Assembly: GCF_023347535.1 (NCBI RefSeq)
Contig: NZ_CP094473.1
Span: 62,001 to 126,000, forward strand
DNA length: 64,000 nucleotides
Source: Faecalibacterium sp. HTF-F
Lineage (GTDB): Bacteria > Bacillota > Clostridia > Oscillospirales > Ruminococcaceae
Direction: 5' to 3'
Each line of letters opens with the position of its first letter. Position 1 is the stretch's first letter. Position numbers and translations under genes: made by a program. Of this stretch, positions 16,721-26,217 are shown one piece after another. The notes below the pieces were generated by a model that saw nothing but the letters and a program-made list of their open reading frames with translations, was not told the origin of the DNA and ran no database searches.

Positions 16721-18694
16721 ATGAATCAGAATGACCCACCCACTGAACATATTCTGGCGTGTCTGTCATCCTCTCCCTCCAATGCAAAGATCGTGCGGAC
16801 GGCAGCAACGATGGCAAAGGCGTTTGGCGGGACCTTTACAGCTCTGTATGTCCGGACTCCGGATTCGGATCAGATGGGAAAAGAAGATCGTCGGCGCTTG
16901 CAGCAGCACATTCGTATGGCAGAACAGGCAGGTGCCGACATTTCTACGATCTACGGGGATGACATTCCACAGCAGATCGCAGAGTTTGCCCGGATCTCCG
17001 GCATTACAAAAATCGTACTGGGGCGCTCCAGCGTACATCGCCGCCATTTCTGGAGTGGGCCGTCCCTGACCGAAAAATTGACGCTGACTGCACCCAATCT
17101 GGATATTTATATCATCCCGGATGCTTCTGCAGAGAACGGCTACGATTCAGGACGGAAGCTGTTCACCCGTCCGCTTCTGCCGTCTGTCCGTGATCTGCTG
17201 ATCACCGCCGGCATCCTGAGCGGCATCACGCTCATCGGCTTCTTTTTCCTGCAGCTGGACTTTGCGCGTTATAACATTATTATGCTCTATATGCTGGGGG
17301 TGCTGTTCACCGCATGGTTTACCAGCGGCTACACCTGTGGTGTGCTGGGCTCTGTTGCCAGTGTTGCGCTGTACAATTTTTTTCTGACGGAACCGCGCCT
17401 GACATTCCATGCGTATGATCCCGGTTATCAGGTCACATTTGCCCTGATGCTGACCTCTGCGATCATTACCTGTGCGTTGACGACACGGTTGAAAGACCAT
17501 GCAAAAATGTCTGCGCAGGCAGCGTTCCGTACAAAAATACTGTTTGATACGAATCAGCTTTTACAGAGAGCAAAAAGCGAGGAAGAGATCCTCTCTCAGA
17601 CAGCTTCCCAGCTGATGAAGCTGCTGAACCGGAGCCTGATCGTCTACCCGGAACAAAACGGAGGTCTTGGGGCAGAACAGATTTTTTCGGTTGACGGAGA
17701 AACGGCGCAAAACATCTTTTCTGCACCGGAAGAACGGGATGCGGCAAACTGGACGTTTGCCAACAAAAAGCGTTCCGGTGCAGGCACGGATAGCTACCCG
17801 GATGCAAAGGGGCTTTATCTTGCACTTCGGACCGGAGGCGGCGTGTTTGGAGTGATCGGGATCGATCTGTCCGAAAAACCGCTGGATGCCTTTGAAAACA
17901 GCGTGCTGCTCTCCATTCTGGGCGAAGGCGCGCTGGCTATCGAAAACCGCAGAAACGCACTGGAAAAAGAGCAGGCAACCGTGCAGGCAAAAAATGAAGA
18001 GCTGCGGGCAAACCTGCTGCGCACGATCTCCCATGACCTGCGCACCCCGCTGACCTCCATTTCCGGCAATGCCAGCAATCTGCTTTCCAACGGAGAAACG
18101 CTGGATACAGAGACCCGGAACAAGATCTGCACCGATATTTTTGACGATGCACAATGGCTGATCGGTCTGGTGGAAAATCTGCTTTCCATCACCCGCATTG
18201 AAGATGGACGGATGAATCTGCAGATCTCACCGCAGCTGATGGACGAAATGATCGAAGAAGCACTGCATCATGTCAACCGGAAAAGCTGCGAACACACCAT
18301 CACAACACAGTATGGGGACGAGATCCTCCTGGTCAATGTGGATGCACGGCTGATCATGCAGGTCGTTGTCAATCTGGTGGATAACGCCATCAAATACACC
18401 CCCGTGGGCTCGGTCATTCAGATCTCGGCTTACCGGAAAGACCATCAGGTCGTAGTGGAAGTGGCAGATAACGGTCCCGGCATTCCGGATCACGCAAAAG
18501 CACAGGTGTTCGAGATGTTTTATACCGGGCAGAGCCGCATCGCAGACAGCCACCGCAGCCTTGGACTGGGCTTGCCCCTCTGCCGTGCGATCCTGACGGC
18601 TCACGGCGGAACATTGACCCTGCGTGACAACATTCCCAATGGCAGTGTCTTTTCCTTCGCATTGCCGCAAAGCGAGGTGAACATTCATGAATAA
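16721..18694 (+). CDS. KdpD-like sensor histidine kinase lacking the N-terminal KdpD domain
   Basis: 657 aa. It starts directly at a universal-stress-protein domain (ILACLSSSPSNAKIV to about residue 135), then four close membrane spans (DUF4118, about 155-255), a GAF-like region, the HisKA helix with LLRTISHDLRTPLTS, and an HATPase domain with VNLVDNAIKYTP, ADNGPGIP and GLGLPLCRA. Canonical KdpD has about 210 extra N-terminal residues with a P-loop; these are missing. ATG 16721 follows AGGTG at 16710-16714; a TATACT -10-like box lies at 16693. It pairs with the KdpE-like regulator whose gene overlaps by eight bases. With ktrAB upstream and no kdpFABC visible, its target is probably Ktr expression. 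Confidence 0.88.
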   Translation: MNQNDPPTEHILACLSSSPSNAKIVRTAATMAKAFGGTFTALYVRTPDSDQMGKEDRRRLQQHIRMAEQAGADISTIYGDDIPQQIAEFARISGITKIVLGRSSVHRRHFWSGPSLTEKLTLTAPNLDIYIIPDASAENGYDSGRKLFTRPLLPSVRDLLITAGILSGITLIGFFFLQLDFARYNIIMLYMLGVLFTAWFTSGYTCGVLGSVASVALYNFFLTEPRLTFHAYDPGYQVTFALMLTSAIITCALTTRLKDHAKMSAQAAFRTKILFDTNQLLQRAKSEEEILSQTASQLMKLLNRSLIVYPEQNGGLGAEQIFSVDGETAQNIFSAPEERDAANWTFANKKRSGAGTDSYPDAKGLYLALRTGGGVFGVIGIDLSEKPLDAFENSVLLSILGEGALAIENRRNALEKEQATVQAKNEELRANLLRTISHDLRTPLTSISGNASNLLSNGETLDTETRNKICTDIFDDAQWLIGLVENLLSITRIEDGRMNLQISPQLMDEMIEEALHHVNRKSCEHTITTQYGDEILLVNVDARLIMQVVVNLVDNAIKYTPVGSVIQISAYRKDHQVVVEVADNGPGIPDHAKAQVFEMFYTGQSRIADSHRSLGLGLPLCRAILTAHGGTLTLRDNIPNGSVFSFALPQSEVNIHE

Positions 18695-19409
18695 GCCGTC
18701 CATTCTGGTCGTAGAGGATGATGTTCCTGTACGGTGTCTGATCACAACGACCCTGAAGACCCACGGCTATAAATATCTGACTGCTTCCAATGGGGAAACG
18801 GCGATCATGATGGCCACCAGCCACAATCCGGACATCATGCTGCTGGATCTTGGGCTGCCCGATATAGACGGCATTGAGGTCATCCGCAGCGTCCGCACAT
18901 GGTCGAACCTGCCCATCATCGTCCTGAGTGCCCGGAGTGAGGATTCTGATAAGATCGAAGCACTGGACAACGGCGCAGACGATTATCTGACAAAGCCGTT
19001 TTCCGTGGACGAGCTGCTGGCAAGACTGCGTGTAACACAGCGCCGATTGAATCTGCTGGCTTCTGACGGCATCAACAGTCCGGTTTTTGTCAATGGCCCT
19101 TTGAAGATCGATTTCTCGGCAGGCTGCGTCTGGTTGAGCGAGAATGAATTGCATCTGACCCCCATCGAGTACAAACTGCTGTGTGTGCTGGCGCATAATG
19201 TGGGCAAGGTGTTGACGCACACCTCCCTCACGCAGAAAGTATGGGGCAGTACGCAGGAAAATGACATTGCCTCCTTGCGTGTTTATATGGCATCCCTGCG
19301 CAAAAAACTGGAACGATGCCCGGATGCGCCGCATCTGATCCAGACCCATGTTGGCGTAGGATACCGGATGCTGCGCGTGGAAAATGATGCAGCCATCCCC
19401 GAAGAATAA
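18687..19409 (+). CDS. KdpE-like OmpR-family response regulator
   Basis: 240 aa. Receiver domain with the acidic pocket VVEDD, phospho-acceptor DLGLPD near residue 53, the LSARSE switch residue and the KPF lysine; then an OmpR/PhoB winged helix (LTPIEYKLLCVLA to VGVGYRML). It overlaps the kinase gene by eight bases, so the pair is translationally coupled. By family and context it controls potassium uptake genes. Confidence 0.93.
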   Translation: MNKPSILVVEDDVPVRCLITTTLKTHGYKYLTASNGETAIMMATSHNPDIMLLDLGLPDIDGIEVIRSVRTWSNLPIIVLSARSEDSDKIEALDNGADDYLTKPFSVDELLARLRVTQRRLNLLASDGINSPVFVNGPLKIDFSAGCVWLSENELHLTPIEYKLLCVLAHNVGKVLTHTSLTQKVWGSTQENDIASLRVYMASLRKKLERCPDAPHLIQTHVGVGYRMLRVENDAAIPEE

Positions 19410-19478
19410 CCTGCATAAAAGGTTCCGGTGCCCACACCCGTGCCGAGTGGATGGACCGGTATCTGGATCAAACGCAAA

Positions 19479-19517
19479 ATGCCCGCCCACTGTGGTTTTT
19501 CCACGGTGGGCGGGCAT
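19479..19517. terminator. Terminator between convergent kdpE-like and pyrB genes
   Basis: ATGCCCGCCCACTGTGG and CCACGGTGGGCGGGCAT form a 17-bp stem with one mismatch and a TTTTT loop. The T-rich flank on the minus strand (ATTTTGCG) makes it strongest for pyrB. Confidence 0.8.
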
Positions 19518-19541
19518 GATGGTTTTTCGGGAGGCAAAGGC

Positions 19542-20495
19542 TCAGCGCTGCAGGACTTTTTTCCCGGTCAGCGGATCGGGGATGCCCAGCAGGGCCAGAA
19601 TGATCGCCATGCGGATGTAAACGCCGTTGTGCACCTGATCGAAGTAGGCGGCGCGGGGGTCGTTGTCCACATCCAGCTTGATCTCGTCGATGCGGGGCAG
19701 CGGATGGAGCACCGGCATATCCTGCGGTGCCTTCTGCAGCAGCGCTTCGTCCAGCTGGTAGCAGCCTTTCAGGCGCAGGTATTCTTCCTCGTTGAAAAAG
19801 CGCTCCTGCTGGATACGAGTCATGTACAGCACATCCAGATGCGGCAGCTCGGCTTCAAGGTCAGCCGTTTCCTTATAGATCTGATGGGTCGGCTCCAGCG
19901 ATTCATTCTTCACATACTGCGGCAGGCGCAGATCTTCCGGCGAGATGAACACGAACCGGTTGCCCTCAAACTGGCTCAGCGCAGCGGTCAGGGAGTGGAC
20001 CGTGCGCCCGAATTTGAGGTCGCCGCAGAAACCGATGGTCAGATGGTCCAGCCGCCCCTTGCGCTGGCGAATGGTCATCAGGTCGATCATGGTCTGGCTG
20101 GGGTGGGCGTGTCCGCCATCCCCTGCATTGATGACGGGAACGCGTGCATACATGGACGCCCGCAGCGGCGCACCCTCTTTGGGGTGGCGCATGGCAATGA
20201 TGTCGGCATAGTTGCTCACGACGCGGGCGGTGTCGGCAACGGTCTCGCCCTTGCTGGCACTGGACAGCTGGGCCCCTGCAAAGCCCAGCGTCTTGCCGCC
20301 CAGCCGCAGCATGGCCGACTCAAACGAAAGGCGGGTGCGGGTGGAAGGCTCATAGAACAGGGTGGCCAGAATGCGCCCATCGCACAGGTGGGCATAGGGT
20401 GCCGGGTCGGCCTCCATCCGGTCGGCAAGATCCAGAAGGGCCAGCTGCTCTTCCAGAGAAAAGCTGTTGGGCTCAATGAAGTGTCTCACAGCCAT
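19542..20495 (-). CDS. pyrB: Aspartate carbamoyltransferase catalytic subunit
   Basis: 317 aa. Joins carbamoyl phosphate and L-aspartate in pyrimidine synthesis. The carbamoyl-phosphate motif FYEPSTRTRLSFE lies near residue 48, with SSASKGETVADT, HPSQTMIDL and HPLPRIDEI further along. The ATG at 20495 overlaps the end of purA by ten bases with GGAG just upstream. No pyrI regulatory subunit is adjacent, so the enzyme may act as a bare trimer. It forms an operon with argG and purA, each of which also uses aspartate. Confidence 0.96.
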   Translation of the reverse strand: MAVRHFIEPNSFSLEEQLALLDLADRMEADPAPYAHLCDGRILATLFYEPSTRTRLSFESAMLRLGGKTLGFAGAQLSSASKGETVADTARVVSNYADIIAMRHPKEGAPLRASMYARVPVINAGDGGHAHPSQTMIDLMTIRQRKGRLDHLTIGFCGDLKFGRTVHSLTAALSQFEGNRFVFISPEDLRLPQYVKNESLEPTHQIYKETADLEAELPHLDVLYMTRIQQERFFNEEEYLRLKGCYQLDEALLQKAPQDMPVLHPLPRIDEIKLDVDNDPRAAYFDQVHNGVYIRMAIILALLGIPDPLTGKKVLQR

Positions 20496-21787
20496 TCTCC
20501 TTTCAGCACGAACTTCTCGCGCTCGGCACCGGTGGAAACGAACTGGATCTCATGACCCAGCTGCTTTTCCAGAAATTCCACGTAAGCCTTGGCCTCTTTG
20601 GGCAGCTCATCCCAGCTCTTGCAGCCGGAGATGTCCTTCTGCCAGCCGGGCAGCGTGGTGACGACGGGCTCTACACGGTCAAGGTCGGACAGCGGGTCGA
20701 AGCTGGGGACTTGCACGCCATCCAATGTGTAACCGGTGATCACCGGGATCTCTTTCATGCTGCTGAGCACATCCAGCTTGGTGAGGGCGATCTTGTCTGC
20801 GCCCTGACAGGCCAGACCGTAGCGGCTGGCCACGCAGTCAAAGGGGCCTACCCGGCGGGGACGGCCGGTGGCGGCACCGTATTCGCCGCCTGCCTTGCGC
20901 AGCTGCTCGTTCCAGCCTTCGCTCATGGCATTCTCGGCGGCAAAGGGGCCTGCACCCACACAGGTGGAGTAGGCCTTCAGCACACCTACCACGTGATCCA
21001 GCTTGCAATTGGGGATGCCTGCACCCAGCGGCGCATAGGCAGCCAGTGTGTTGGAGCTGGAAGTGAAGGGGAAGATGCCGTAATCGATATCCCGCATGGC
21101 ACCCAGCTGCGCTTCCAGCACGATGCGCTTGCCGCTGTCGTGGGCCTGCTGCAGGAATGCGCCTGCATCACAGATATAGGGAGAGAACTGTCCCGCCTGC
21201 ATCCGGCACCATTCCAGCAGGGCGTCATAGCTCATGGGCTCCTGATGGTAACAGCCTGCCAGCTCCAGATTCTTGGATTCCAAAATCATGTGCAGACGGT
21301 CCTGCACCCGCTTTTCGTTCAGGTGCAGCAGATCCCCCAGACGCAGGGTCTTTTTGCGGTACTTGTCGCTGTAGGCGTAGGCGATGCCGCGCCGGGTGGA
21401 GCCGAAAGCGGTGCCCTTTCGGGCAAGGCGGTCTTCTTCCAGCCCGTCCTGTACCTTGTGCCACGGCATGGAAATGGTGGCCTTATCCGAGAGCTTGAGG
21501 TTTTCGGGGCCGACCCGGATGCCGCGCTGCTCGATGGCGTCCATCTCCCCGGCCAGATGATCCAGATCGATCACCATGCCTGCGCCCAGCACACAAGTCA
21601 CGTCCGGGTGCAGGATGCCGGAGGGCAGCAGGTTCAGGATGAACTTGCCCTGCTCCGTGACGACTGTGTGGCCGGCGTTGTTGCCGCCCTGATAGCGGGC
21701 CACTACATCGGCGTTTTCGGCTAACAGGTCGATGACACGGCCCTTGCCTTCATCGCCCCAATTGATACCAGTAACTGCGGTAAGCAT
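20486..21787 (-). CDS. purA: Adenylosuccinate synthetase
   Basis: 433 aa. GTP-dependent joining of IMP and L-aspartate to adenylosuccinate in AMP synthesis. The P-loop-like start TAVTGINWGDEGKGR, NNAGHTVV and the GTP base-binding LTKLDVLSS segment are visible. It starts six bases downstream of the argG stop and overlaps pyrB, so the three genes are one transcript. Length is normal for the family. Confidence 0.97.
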   Translation of the reverse strand: MLTAVTGINWGDEGKGRVIDLLAENADVVARYQGGNNAGHTVVTEQGKFILNLLPSGILHPDVTCVLGAGMVIDLDHLAGEMDAIEQRGIRVGPENLKLSDKATISMPWHKVQDGLEEDRLARKGTAFGSTRRGIAYAYSDKYRKKTLRLGDLLHLNEKRVQDRLHMILESKNLELAGCYHQEPMSYDALLEWCRMQAGQFSPYICDAGAFLQQAHDSGKRIVLEAQLGAMRDIDYGIFPFTSSSNTLAAYAPLGAGIPNCKLDHVVGVLKAYSTCVGAGPFAAENAMSEGWNEQLRKAGGEYGAATGRPRRVGPFDCVASRYGLACQGADKIALTKLDVLSSMKEIPVITGYTLDGVQVPSFDPLSDLDRVEPVVTTLPGWQKDISGCKSWDELPKEAKAYVEFLEKQLGHEIQFVSTGAEREKFVLKGEWL

Positions 21788-21793
21788 AACTCT

Positions 21794-23017
21794 TTATTTA
21801 CCTTCTTTTTCGTTGTTTACGATGGCCTGCACCTTGGTGGGCAGACCATAGATGCTGATGAAGCCGGTGGCATCACTCTGCTTGTAGTCGCCGCCGGCGG
21901 CAAAGGTGGCGATGTCCTCCCGGTAGAGGGAGTAGGGCGACCAGACCCCTGCATTGATGAGGTTGCCCTTGTACAGTTCCAGACGCACCTTGCCGGTAAC
22001 ATGCTCCTGGGTGGAGGTGACGAAGGCACTCAGGGCCTTGCGCAGGGGGCTGAACCACTGGCCGTCGTAGACCAGCTCACCAAAGGTGATGGCCAGCTCG
22101 CGCTTTTTGTGGGCGGTGAGCTTGTCCAGCGTCAGGGTCTCCAGCACCTCATGGGCCTTGTACAGGATGGTGCCGCCGGGGGTCTCGTAGACGCCGCGGC
22201 TCTTCATGCCCACCAGACGGTTCTCCACCACGTCGTACAGGCCGATGCCGTTGCGTCCGCCGATCTCGTTGAGCTTTGCGATGATGGCGGCGGGCTTCAG
22301 CTTCTCGCCGTTCAGAGCCACAGGCACGCCCTGTTCAAATTCCAGCTCCACGAACTCGGACTTGTCCGGGGCGGTCTTGGGGCTGACGCCCAGCTCAAGG
22401 AAGCCGGGCTTTTCGTACTGGGGCTCATTGCCCGGGTCTTCCAGATCAAGGCCCTCGTGGCTCAGGTGCCACAGGTTCTTGTCCTTGGAGTAGTTGGTCT
22501 CGCGGCTGATTTTCAGCGGGATGTGATGAGCCTCGGCGTAGTCGATCTCCTCATCGCGGCTCTGGATGTCCCACTCGCGCCACGGGGTGATGATCTTCAG
22601 GTCGGGTGCAAAGTGCATGATGGCCAGCTCAAAGCGTACCTGATCGTTGCCCTTGCCGGTGCTGCCGTGGCAGACCGCATCCGCACCCTCGGCGCGGGCG
22701 ATCTCCACCACCCGCTTTGCCAGAATGGGGCGGGCAAAGCTGGTGCCCAGCAGATAGCCCTCGTAATCGGCCCCGGCCTGCATGGTGGGGATGACGTAAT
22801 CCTCCACAAATTCGTCGGTCAGGTCTTCGATGTACAGCTTGGATGCGCCGCTTGCCTTGGCGCGCTCCTCCAAGCCTTCCAACTCACCCTTCTGGCCCAC
22901 ATTGCCGCACACGGCAATGACCTCGCAGTTGTTGTAGTGCTCTTTCAGCCACGGGATGATAATGGAAGTATCCAGACCGCCGGAGTAGGCCAGCACGACC
23001 TTTTTGACCTCAGACAT
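21794..23017 (-). CDS. argG: Argininosuccinate synthase, copy 1
   Basis: 407 aa. ATP-dependent condensation of citrulline and L-aspartate. The pyrophosphatase-type loop [12 protein letters not shown] opens the protein, followed by [21 protein letters not shown] and [15 protein letters not shown] ([11 protein letters not shown]) motifs. A second, clearly divergent argG lies at 33563-34795 at the head of the arginine cluster. This copy leads a minus-strand operon with purA and pyrB and has its own promoter at 23091-23119. Confidence 0.95.
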   Translation of the reverse strand: MSEVKKVVLAYSGGLDTSIIIPWLKEHYNNCEVIAVCGNVGQKGELEGLEERAKASGASKLYIEDLTDEFVEDYVIPTMQAGADYEGYLLGTSFARPILAKRVVEIARAEGADAVCHGSTGKGNDQVRFELAIMHFAPDLKIITPWREWDIQSRDEEIDYAEAHHIPLKISRETNYSKDKNLWHLSHEGLDLEDPGNEPQYEKPGFLELGVSPKTAPDKSEFVELEFEQGVPVALNGEKLKPAAIIAKLNEIGGRNGIGLYDVVENRLVGMKSRGVYETPGGTILYKAHEVLETLTLDKLTAHKKRELAITFGELVYDGQWFSPLRKALSAFVTSTQEHVTGKVRLELYKGNLINAGVWSPYSLYREDIATFAAGGDYKQSDATGFISIYGLPTKVQAIVNNEKEGK

Positions 23018-23090
23018 AGGAACTGCCTCCGTTCACAAAACTACTTGATATACATTCGATTCCCTCTTGCAACGTTCGATTGCAGTGCTT

Positions 23091-23119
23091 ATTATACGAG
23101 CAGACAGAGGATGTGTAAA
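23091..23119 (-). promoter_or_regulatory. Promoter of argG-purA-pyrB
   Basis: On the minus strand TTTACA (23119-23114), 17 bases and TATAAT (23096-23091), about 75 bases upstream of argG. Confidence 0.72.
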
Positions 23120-23154
23120 AAGTATCCTGCACATGGCGGCAATATGATTTTTAC

Positions 23155-23201
23155 ATAAAAGCAGGGGGCAGCCGCACAAATACGATGCAGCTGCCCCCTG
23201 C
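23155..23201 (-). terminator. Terminator of the DUF1275 gene
   Basis: GCAGGGGGCAG (23161-23171) and CTGCCCCCTGC (23191-23201) form an 11-bp stem, with TTTTATG following on the minus strand. Confidence 0.75.
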
Positions 23202-23241
23202 GCAGAATGCGCTCAGGCGTAAAACAAAAAATTCAGAGAGA

Positions 23242-24042
23242 TCATCTGTGGTGCGGCACGGCGCTCTCCTTTAATTCCTGCTGCTGTTCCTGCAGCTCCT
23301 GACGGAGGACGTGGTCGATCTCCCGGGTCTCCTGCCGGATCTCGGCAAGGTCTTTTTCGATCACCGGGTTCTCTTCCAGATCTTCACGAATGAACATCAG
23401 CGCAAAGCTGACCAGCAGCAGCCCGCAGGAGATCCAGATGGCCCTGCCGCCAAGCCAGACGCAGCTCTTGCTGCCAATGCCGGAGCCCAGAGCAAACAGC
23501 AGAATGATGCCAAAATAGCGCAGCATCCGGTCTTTGGCCTTGGGTTCGCGGGTGCGGCTCCAGACACACAGGGCCTCCACGCCGCTGCGCAGGTCGCCGA
23601 TGCACATGGTGCTGGCAAAGGCGTAGCCGTTCACCTTGCGGAACGCCTGCACCTGCATGGCGCAGGAAAAGGAGACGATGGCATTGGCCAGCAGGTTTTG
23701 CTCCTGCGGCAGAAAGCCCACAAGGAACAGCAGCAGCACCTCGCCCAGCACCACCAGCTGCCGCCAGTGGAGCCGCTGCATGTTCCGGAAGTGCTCCTGC
23801 ATCTTTTCGGCGGTCAGCACGCCCAGCGCAAAGGCGCACAGGGGCACCAGATAATGCAGCACCCGCTCCCAGTTCCCGTCCATCAGGTTGGAACTGAGCA
23901 GCACGATGTTGCCGGTCTGCGCGTTGGCAAATACCTTGCCGCGGAACAGATAGGTGTAGGCGTCCTGCAGGCCGCCGGACAGGGACAGGAATACGGCTGT
24001 AAGAAAAGATTCGGACATTTGTCCGCGATGTTTTGGTTTCAT
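23242..24042 (-). CDS. DUF1275 (YoaK-like) membrane protein
   Basis: 266 aa with six hydrophobic segments and the DUF1275 pattern: LSLSGGLQDAYTYLFRGKVFANAQTGN near the start and MQVQAFRKVNGYAFASTMCIGDLR in the middle. The C-terminal 40 residues are a charged, Glu/Gln-rich coiled-coil-like tail (DHVLRQELQEQQQELK). The family's function is unknown; transport has been proposed. ATG 24042 follows AAGAAGGTG and begins with MKPKHRGQMSES; the open frame upstream lacks a better start. TATAAT lies on the minus strand at 24075-24070. Confidence 0.85.
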   Translation of the reverse strand: MKPKHRGQMSESFLTAVFLSLSGGLQDAYTYLFRGKVFANAQTGNIVLLSSNLMDGNWERVLHYLVPLCAFALGVLTAEKMQEHFRNMQRLHWRQLVVLGEVLLLFLVGFLPQEQNLLANAIVSFSCAMQVQAFRKVNGYAFASTMCIGDLRSGVEALCVWSRTREPKAKDRMLRYFGIILLFALGSGIGSKSCVWLGGRAIWISCGLLLVSFALMFIREDLEENPVIEKDLAEIRQETREIDHVLRQELQEQQQELKESAVPHHR

Positions 24043-24164
24043 GCTTGCACCTTCTTTTTTTGCTCTCCCATTATAGTACATTTTTGCGGCCCGGCTGATA
24101 TCAGTTTTACATGGCCGACATGTTTTGGGTGCAAGCTGTGCCGGAAAACGGCGGGGAAACGCTG

Positions 24165-24818
24165 TTACAGCTTCCCTGCTTTCAGCAGTTTCTTTACCTC
24201 GAACAGATCCCTGCACTCGGCGGTGTACAGGCTGCGCATCTCGTCGTCGGCGGGGGCAAGGTCCGGCACCATCACGGTGACAAAGCCGCCCCGGGCACCG
24301 GCCCGCACGCCGTTGTAGCTGTCCTCCAGCACCAGCGTTTCAGCCGGGACGGTGCCCAGCGCCTTGGCCGCCGTGAGGAAGATCTCCGGGTCGGGCTTGG
24401 ACGCGGAGAACTGCTCGCCGGAAATAAGGGCCTTGAAGTGATCGGTCATGTGCCAGTTGTTGAGGTGCCGCAGGATGGACGCCATCCGGCTGGAGGAAGC
24501 CACCACCATGGGGATGTGCTGTGCTTCCAAATAGGCGATCAGCTCATCCAGCCCCGGCTTTTTGGGCGGCGGTGCCTGAAAGGCCGTCTCTGCCTGCTGG
24601 TGCAGCGCCTCCATGATGGCGTCGGTATCGCAGTCCGGGCCGAAGAAGCGGCGCAGCACCGCCCGCATGGAGTCGCCTGCCGTGCCCCGGGCGGCGGCGT
24701 CCAGCCCTTCCTTATAAGAAAGGCCCAGTGTGGCCAGCGCGGGCCGCCACAGGGTGGCCCAGATGCGCTCGGTGTCGAACATCAGCCCGTCCATATCAAA
24801 AATAACACCTTTTATCAT
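24165..24818 (-). CDS. HAD-superfamily phosphatase/phosphomutase-like protein
   Basis: 217 aa with motif I FDMDGLMFDTE at residues 7-17 (nucleophile Asp and acid Asp), motif II VASSS, motif III lysine in SASKPDPEIF and motif IV LEDSYNGVRAG. The helical cap between motifs I and II fits the beta-phosphoglucomutase-like subfamily. Substrate unknown: sugar phosphates are usual. It starts about 240 bases upstream of, and divergent from, ilvE. Confidence 0.85.
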   Translation of the reverse strand: MIKGVIFDMDGLMFDTERIWATLWRPALATLGLSYKEGLDAAARGTAGDSMRAVLRRFFGPDCDTDAIMEALHQQAETAFQAPPPKKPGLDELIAYLEAQHIPMVVASSSRMASILRHLNNWHMTDHFKALISGEQFSASKPDPEIFLTAAKALGTVPAETLVLEDSYNGVRAGARGGFVTVMVPDLAPADDEMRSLYTAECRDLFEVKKLLKAGKL

Positions 24819-24955
24819 TGTGCAAAAGCTCCTTTCTGAGCCTGTAAGATCCGGCTTATGCCCTCATTGTATCATATTTTGGGCAGATTGCACATAGAAA
24901 AGCAGGCAATTCCGCGCAACTTAACAGGGGGAAAGATGAAAGATTTTTCGTTTCC

Positions 24956-24983
24956 TTGTAAAACGATTTCATAATACTATAAT
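24956..24983 (+). promoter_or_regulatory. Promoter of ilvE
   Basis: TTGTAA (24956-24961), 16 bases and TATAAT (24978-24983). The 75-base leader has one GC-rich hairpin (CGGGCGCA...TGCGCCCG, 25005-25032) without a T-run; it is too short for a T-box. Confidence 0.65.
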
Positions 24984-25058
24984 AGAAAACAACATTCGGT
25001 GTTTGCGGGCGCATTTTCACTCGCTGCGCCCGAGATCAGGAAAGAGGGAAAATAAATC

Positions 25059-26135
25059 ATGTTGGATATCAAGATCACCCGTACCACTGCTCCGAAGGCA
25101 AAGCCTGACGAGAGCAATCTGGGTTTTGGCAAGAAGTTTACCGACCATATGTTCGTGATGGATTACACCGAGGGCGAAGGCTGGCACGATGCCCGCATCG
25201 TCCCCTATGGCCCCTTTGAGCTGGACCCGGCTACCGTCGTGTTCCACTACGCTCAGGAGATCTTTGAGGGCATGAAGGCATACCGCACTGCCGACGATAC
25301 CGTCCAGCTGTTCCGCCCGGACTGCAACGCAAAGCGTTTCCAGGACTCCGCCGACCGTCTGTGCATCCCCAAGATCCCTGTGGAAGACTACATTCAGGCT
25401 GTTGAGACGCTGGTGGATGTGGACCGTGACTGGGTGCCCCACACCGACGGCGCTTCCCTGTACATCCGTCCCTTCATCTTTGCCAATGATGTGGGTCTGG
25501 GCGTGCACGCTTCCAAGCACTATATCTTCTGCATCATCTGCGCTCCCTCCGGCGCTTACTACGCCGAGGGCATCAACCCCGTGCGCATCTACGTGGAAGA
25601 CGAGTACATCCGTGCCGCTCCCGGCCTGACCGGCTTCACCAAGTGCGGCGGCAACTACGCTGCTTCCATCAAGGCCGGCGAGCTGGCCGAGGAGCAGGGC
25701 TACGCACAGGTGCTGTGGCTGGACGGCGTGGAAAAGAAGTACGTCGAGGAAGTCGGCAGCATGAACATCATGTTCAAGATCGACGGCAAGGTGTACACCG
25801 CTGCTACCGTCGGCACCGTTCTGCCCGGCGTCACCCGCCGCAGCTGCATCGAGCTGCTGAAGGACTGGGGCTATGAGGTGGTAGAAGGCAAGATCGCCAT
25901 TGCCGACATCATGGCTGCTGCCCGCGAAGGCAAGCTGGAAGAAGTGTTCGGCACCGGCACCGCCGCTGTCGTCTCCCCCGTCAAGGAGCTGGTCTGGAAG
26001 GGCGAGCACGCCTACATCGGCGACGGCAAGATCGGCCCTGTCACCCAGAAGCTGTACGACACCATGACCGGTATGCAGTGGGGCAAGCTCCCCGATACCA
26101 AGGGCTGGATCGTGCCGGTGGAGAAAAAGAACTGA
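25059..26135 (+). CDS. ilvE: Branched-chain amino acid aminotransferase
   Basis: 358 aa, type II BCAT length. PLP enzyme that interconverts Val, Leu and Ile with their 2-keto acids. Seen: YAQEIFEGMKAYR, RFQDSADRLCIP, YIRPFIFAND, the PLP lysine region GFTKCGGNYAASIKAGE, EEVGSMNIMF and GTAAVVSPVKEL. ATG 25059 follows AAAGAGGGA. It appears monocistronic, with a GC-rich hairpin and an intergenic repeat downstream. Confidence 0.95.
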   Translation: MLDIKITRTTAPKAKPDESNLGFGKKFTDHMFVMDYTEGEGWHDARIVPYGPFELDPATVVFHYAQEIFEGMKAYRTADDTVQLFRPDCNAKRFQDSADRLCIPKIPVEDYIQAVETLVDVDRDWVPHTDGASLYIRPFIFANDVGLGVHASKHYIFCIICAPSGAYYAEGINPVRIYVEDEYIRAAPGLTGFTKCGGNYAASIKAGELAEEQGYAQVLWLDGVEKKYVEEVGSMNIMFKIDGKVYTAATVGTVLPGVTRRSCIELLKDWGYEVVEGKIAIADIMAAAREGKLEEVFGTGTAAVVSPVKELVWKGEHAYIGDGKIGPVTQKLYDTMTGMQWGKLPDTKGWIVPVEKKN

Positions 26136-26175
26136 TCCCGATTCTCCGGAGAAAACCTTTTTATTCAGAATAGCA

Positions 26176-26211
26176 GCAAACGCCGCCAGGCCTCCGCTCG
26201 GCGGCGTTTGC
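26176..26211 (+). terminator. Hairpin after ilvE
   Basis: GCAAACGCCGCC (26176-26187) pairs with GGCGGCGTTTGC (26200-26211). The T-run is poor, so termination may be partial. Confidence 0.5.
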
Positions 26212-26217
26212 CGTATC

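Noticed and set aside
24984..25058. Possible T-box or attenuator before ilvE
   Set aside because: The leader is about 75 bases with one hairpin and no T-run; too short for a T-box and no specifier-loop or antiterminator motif seen.
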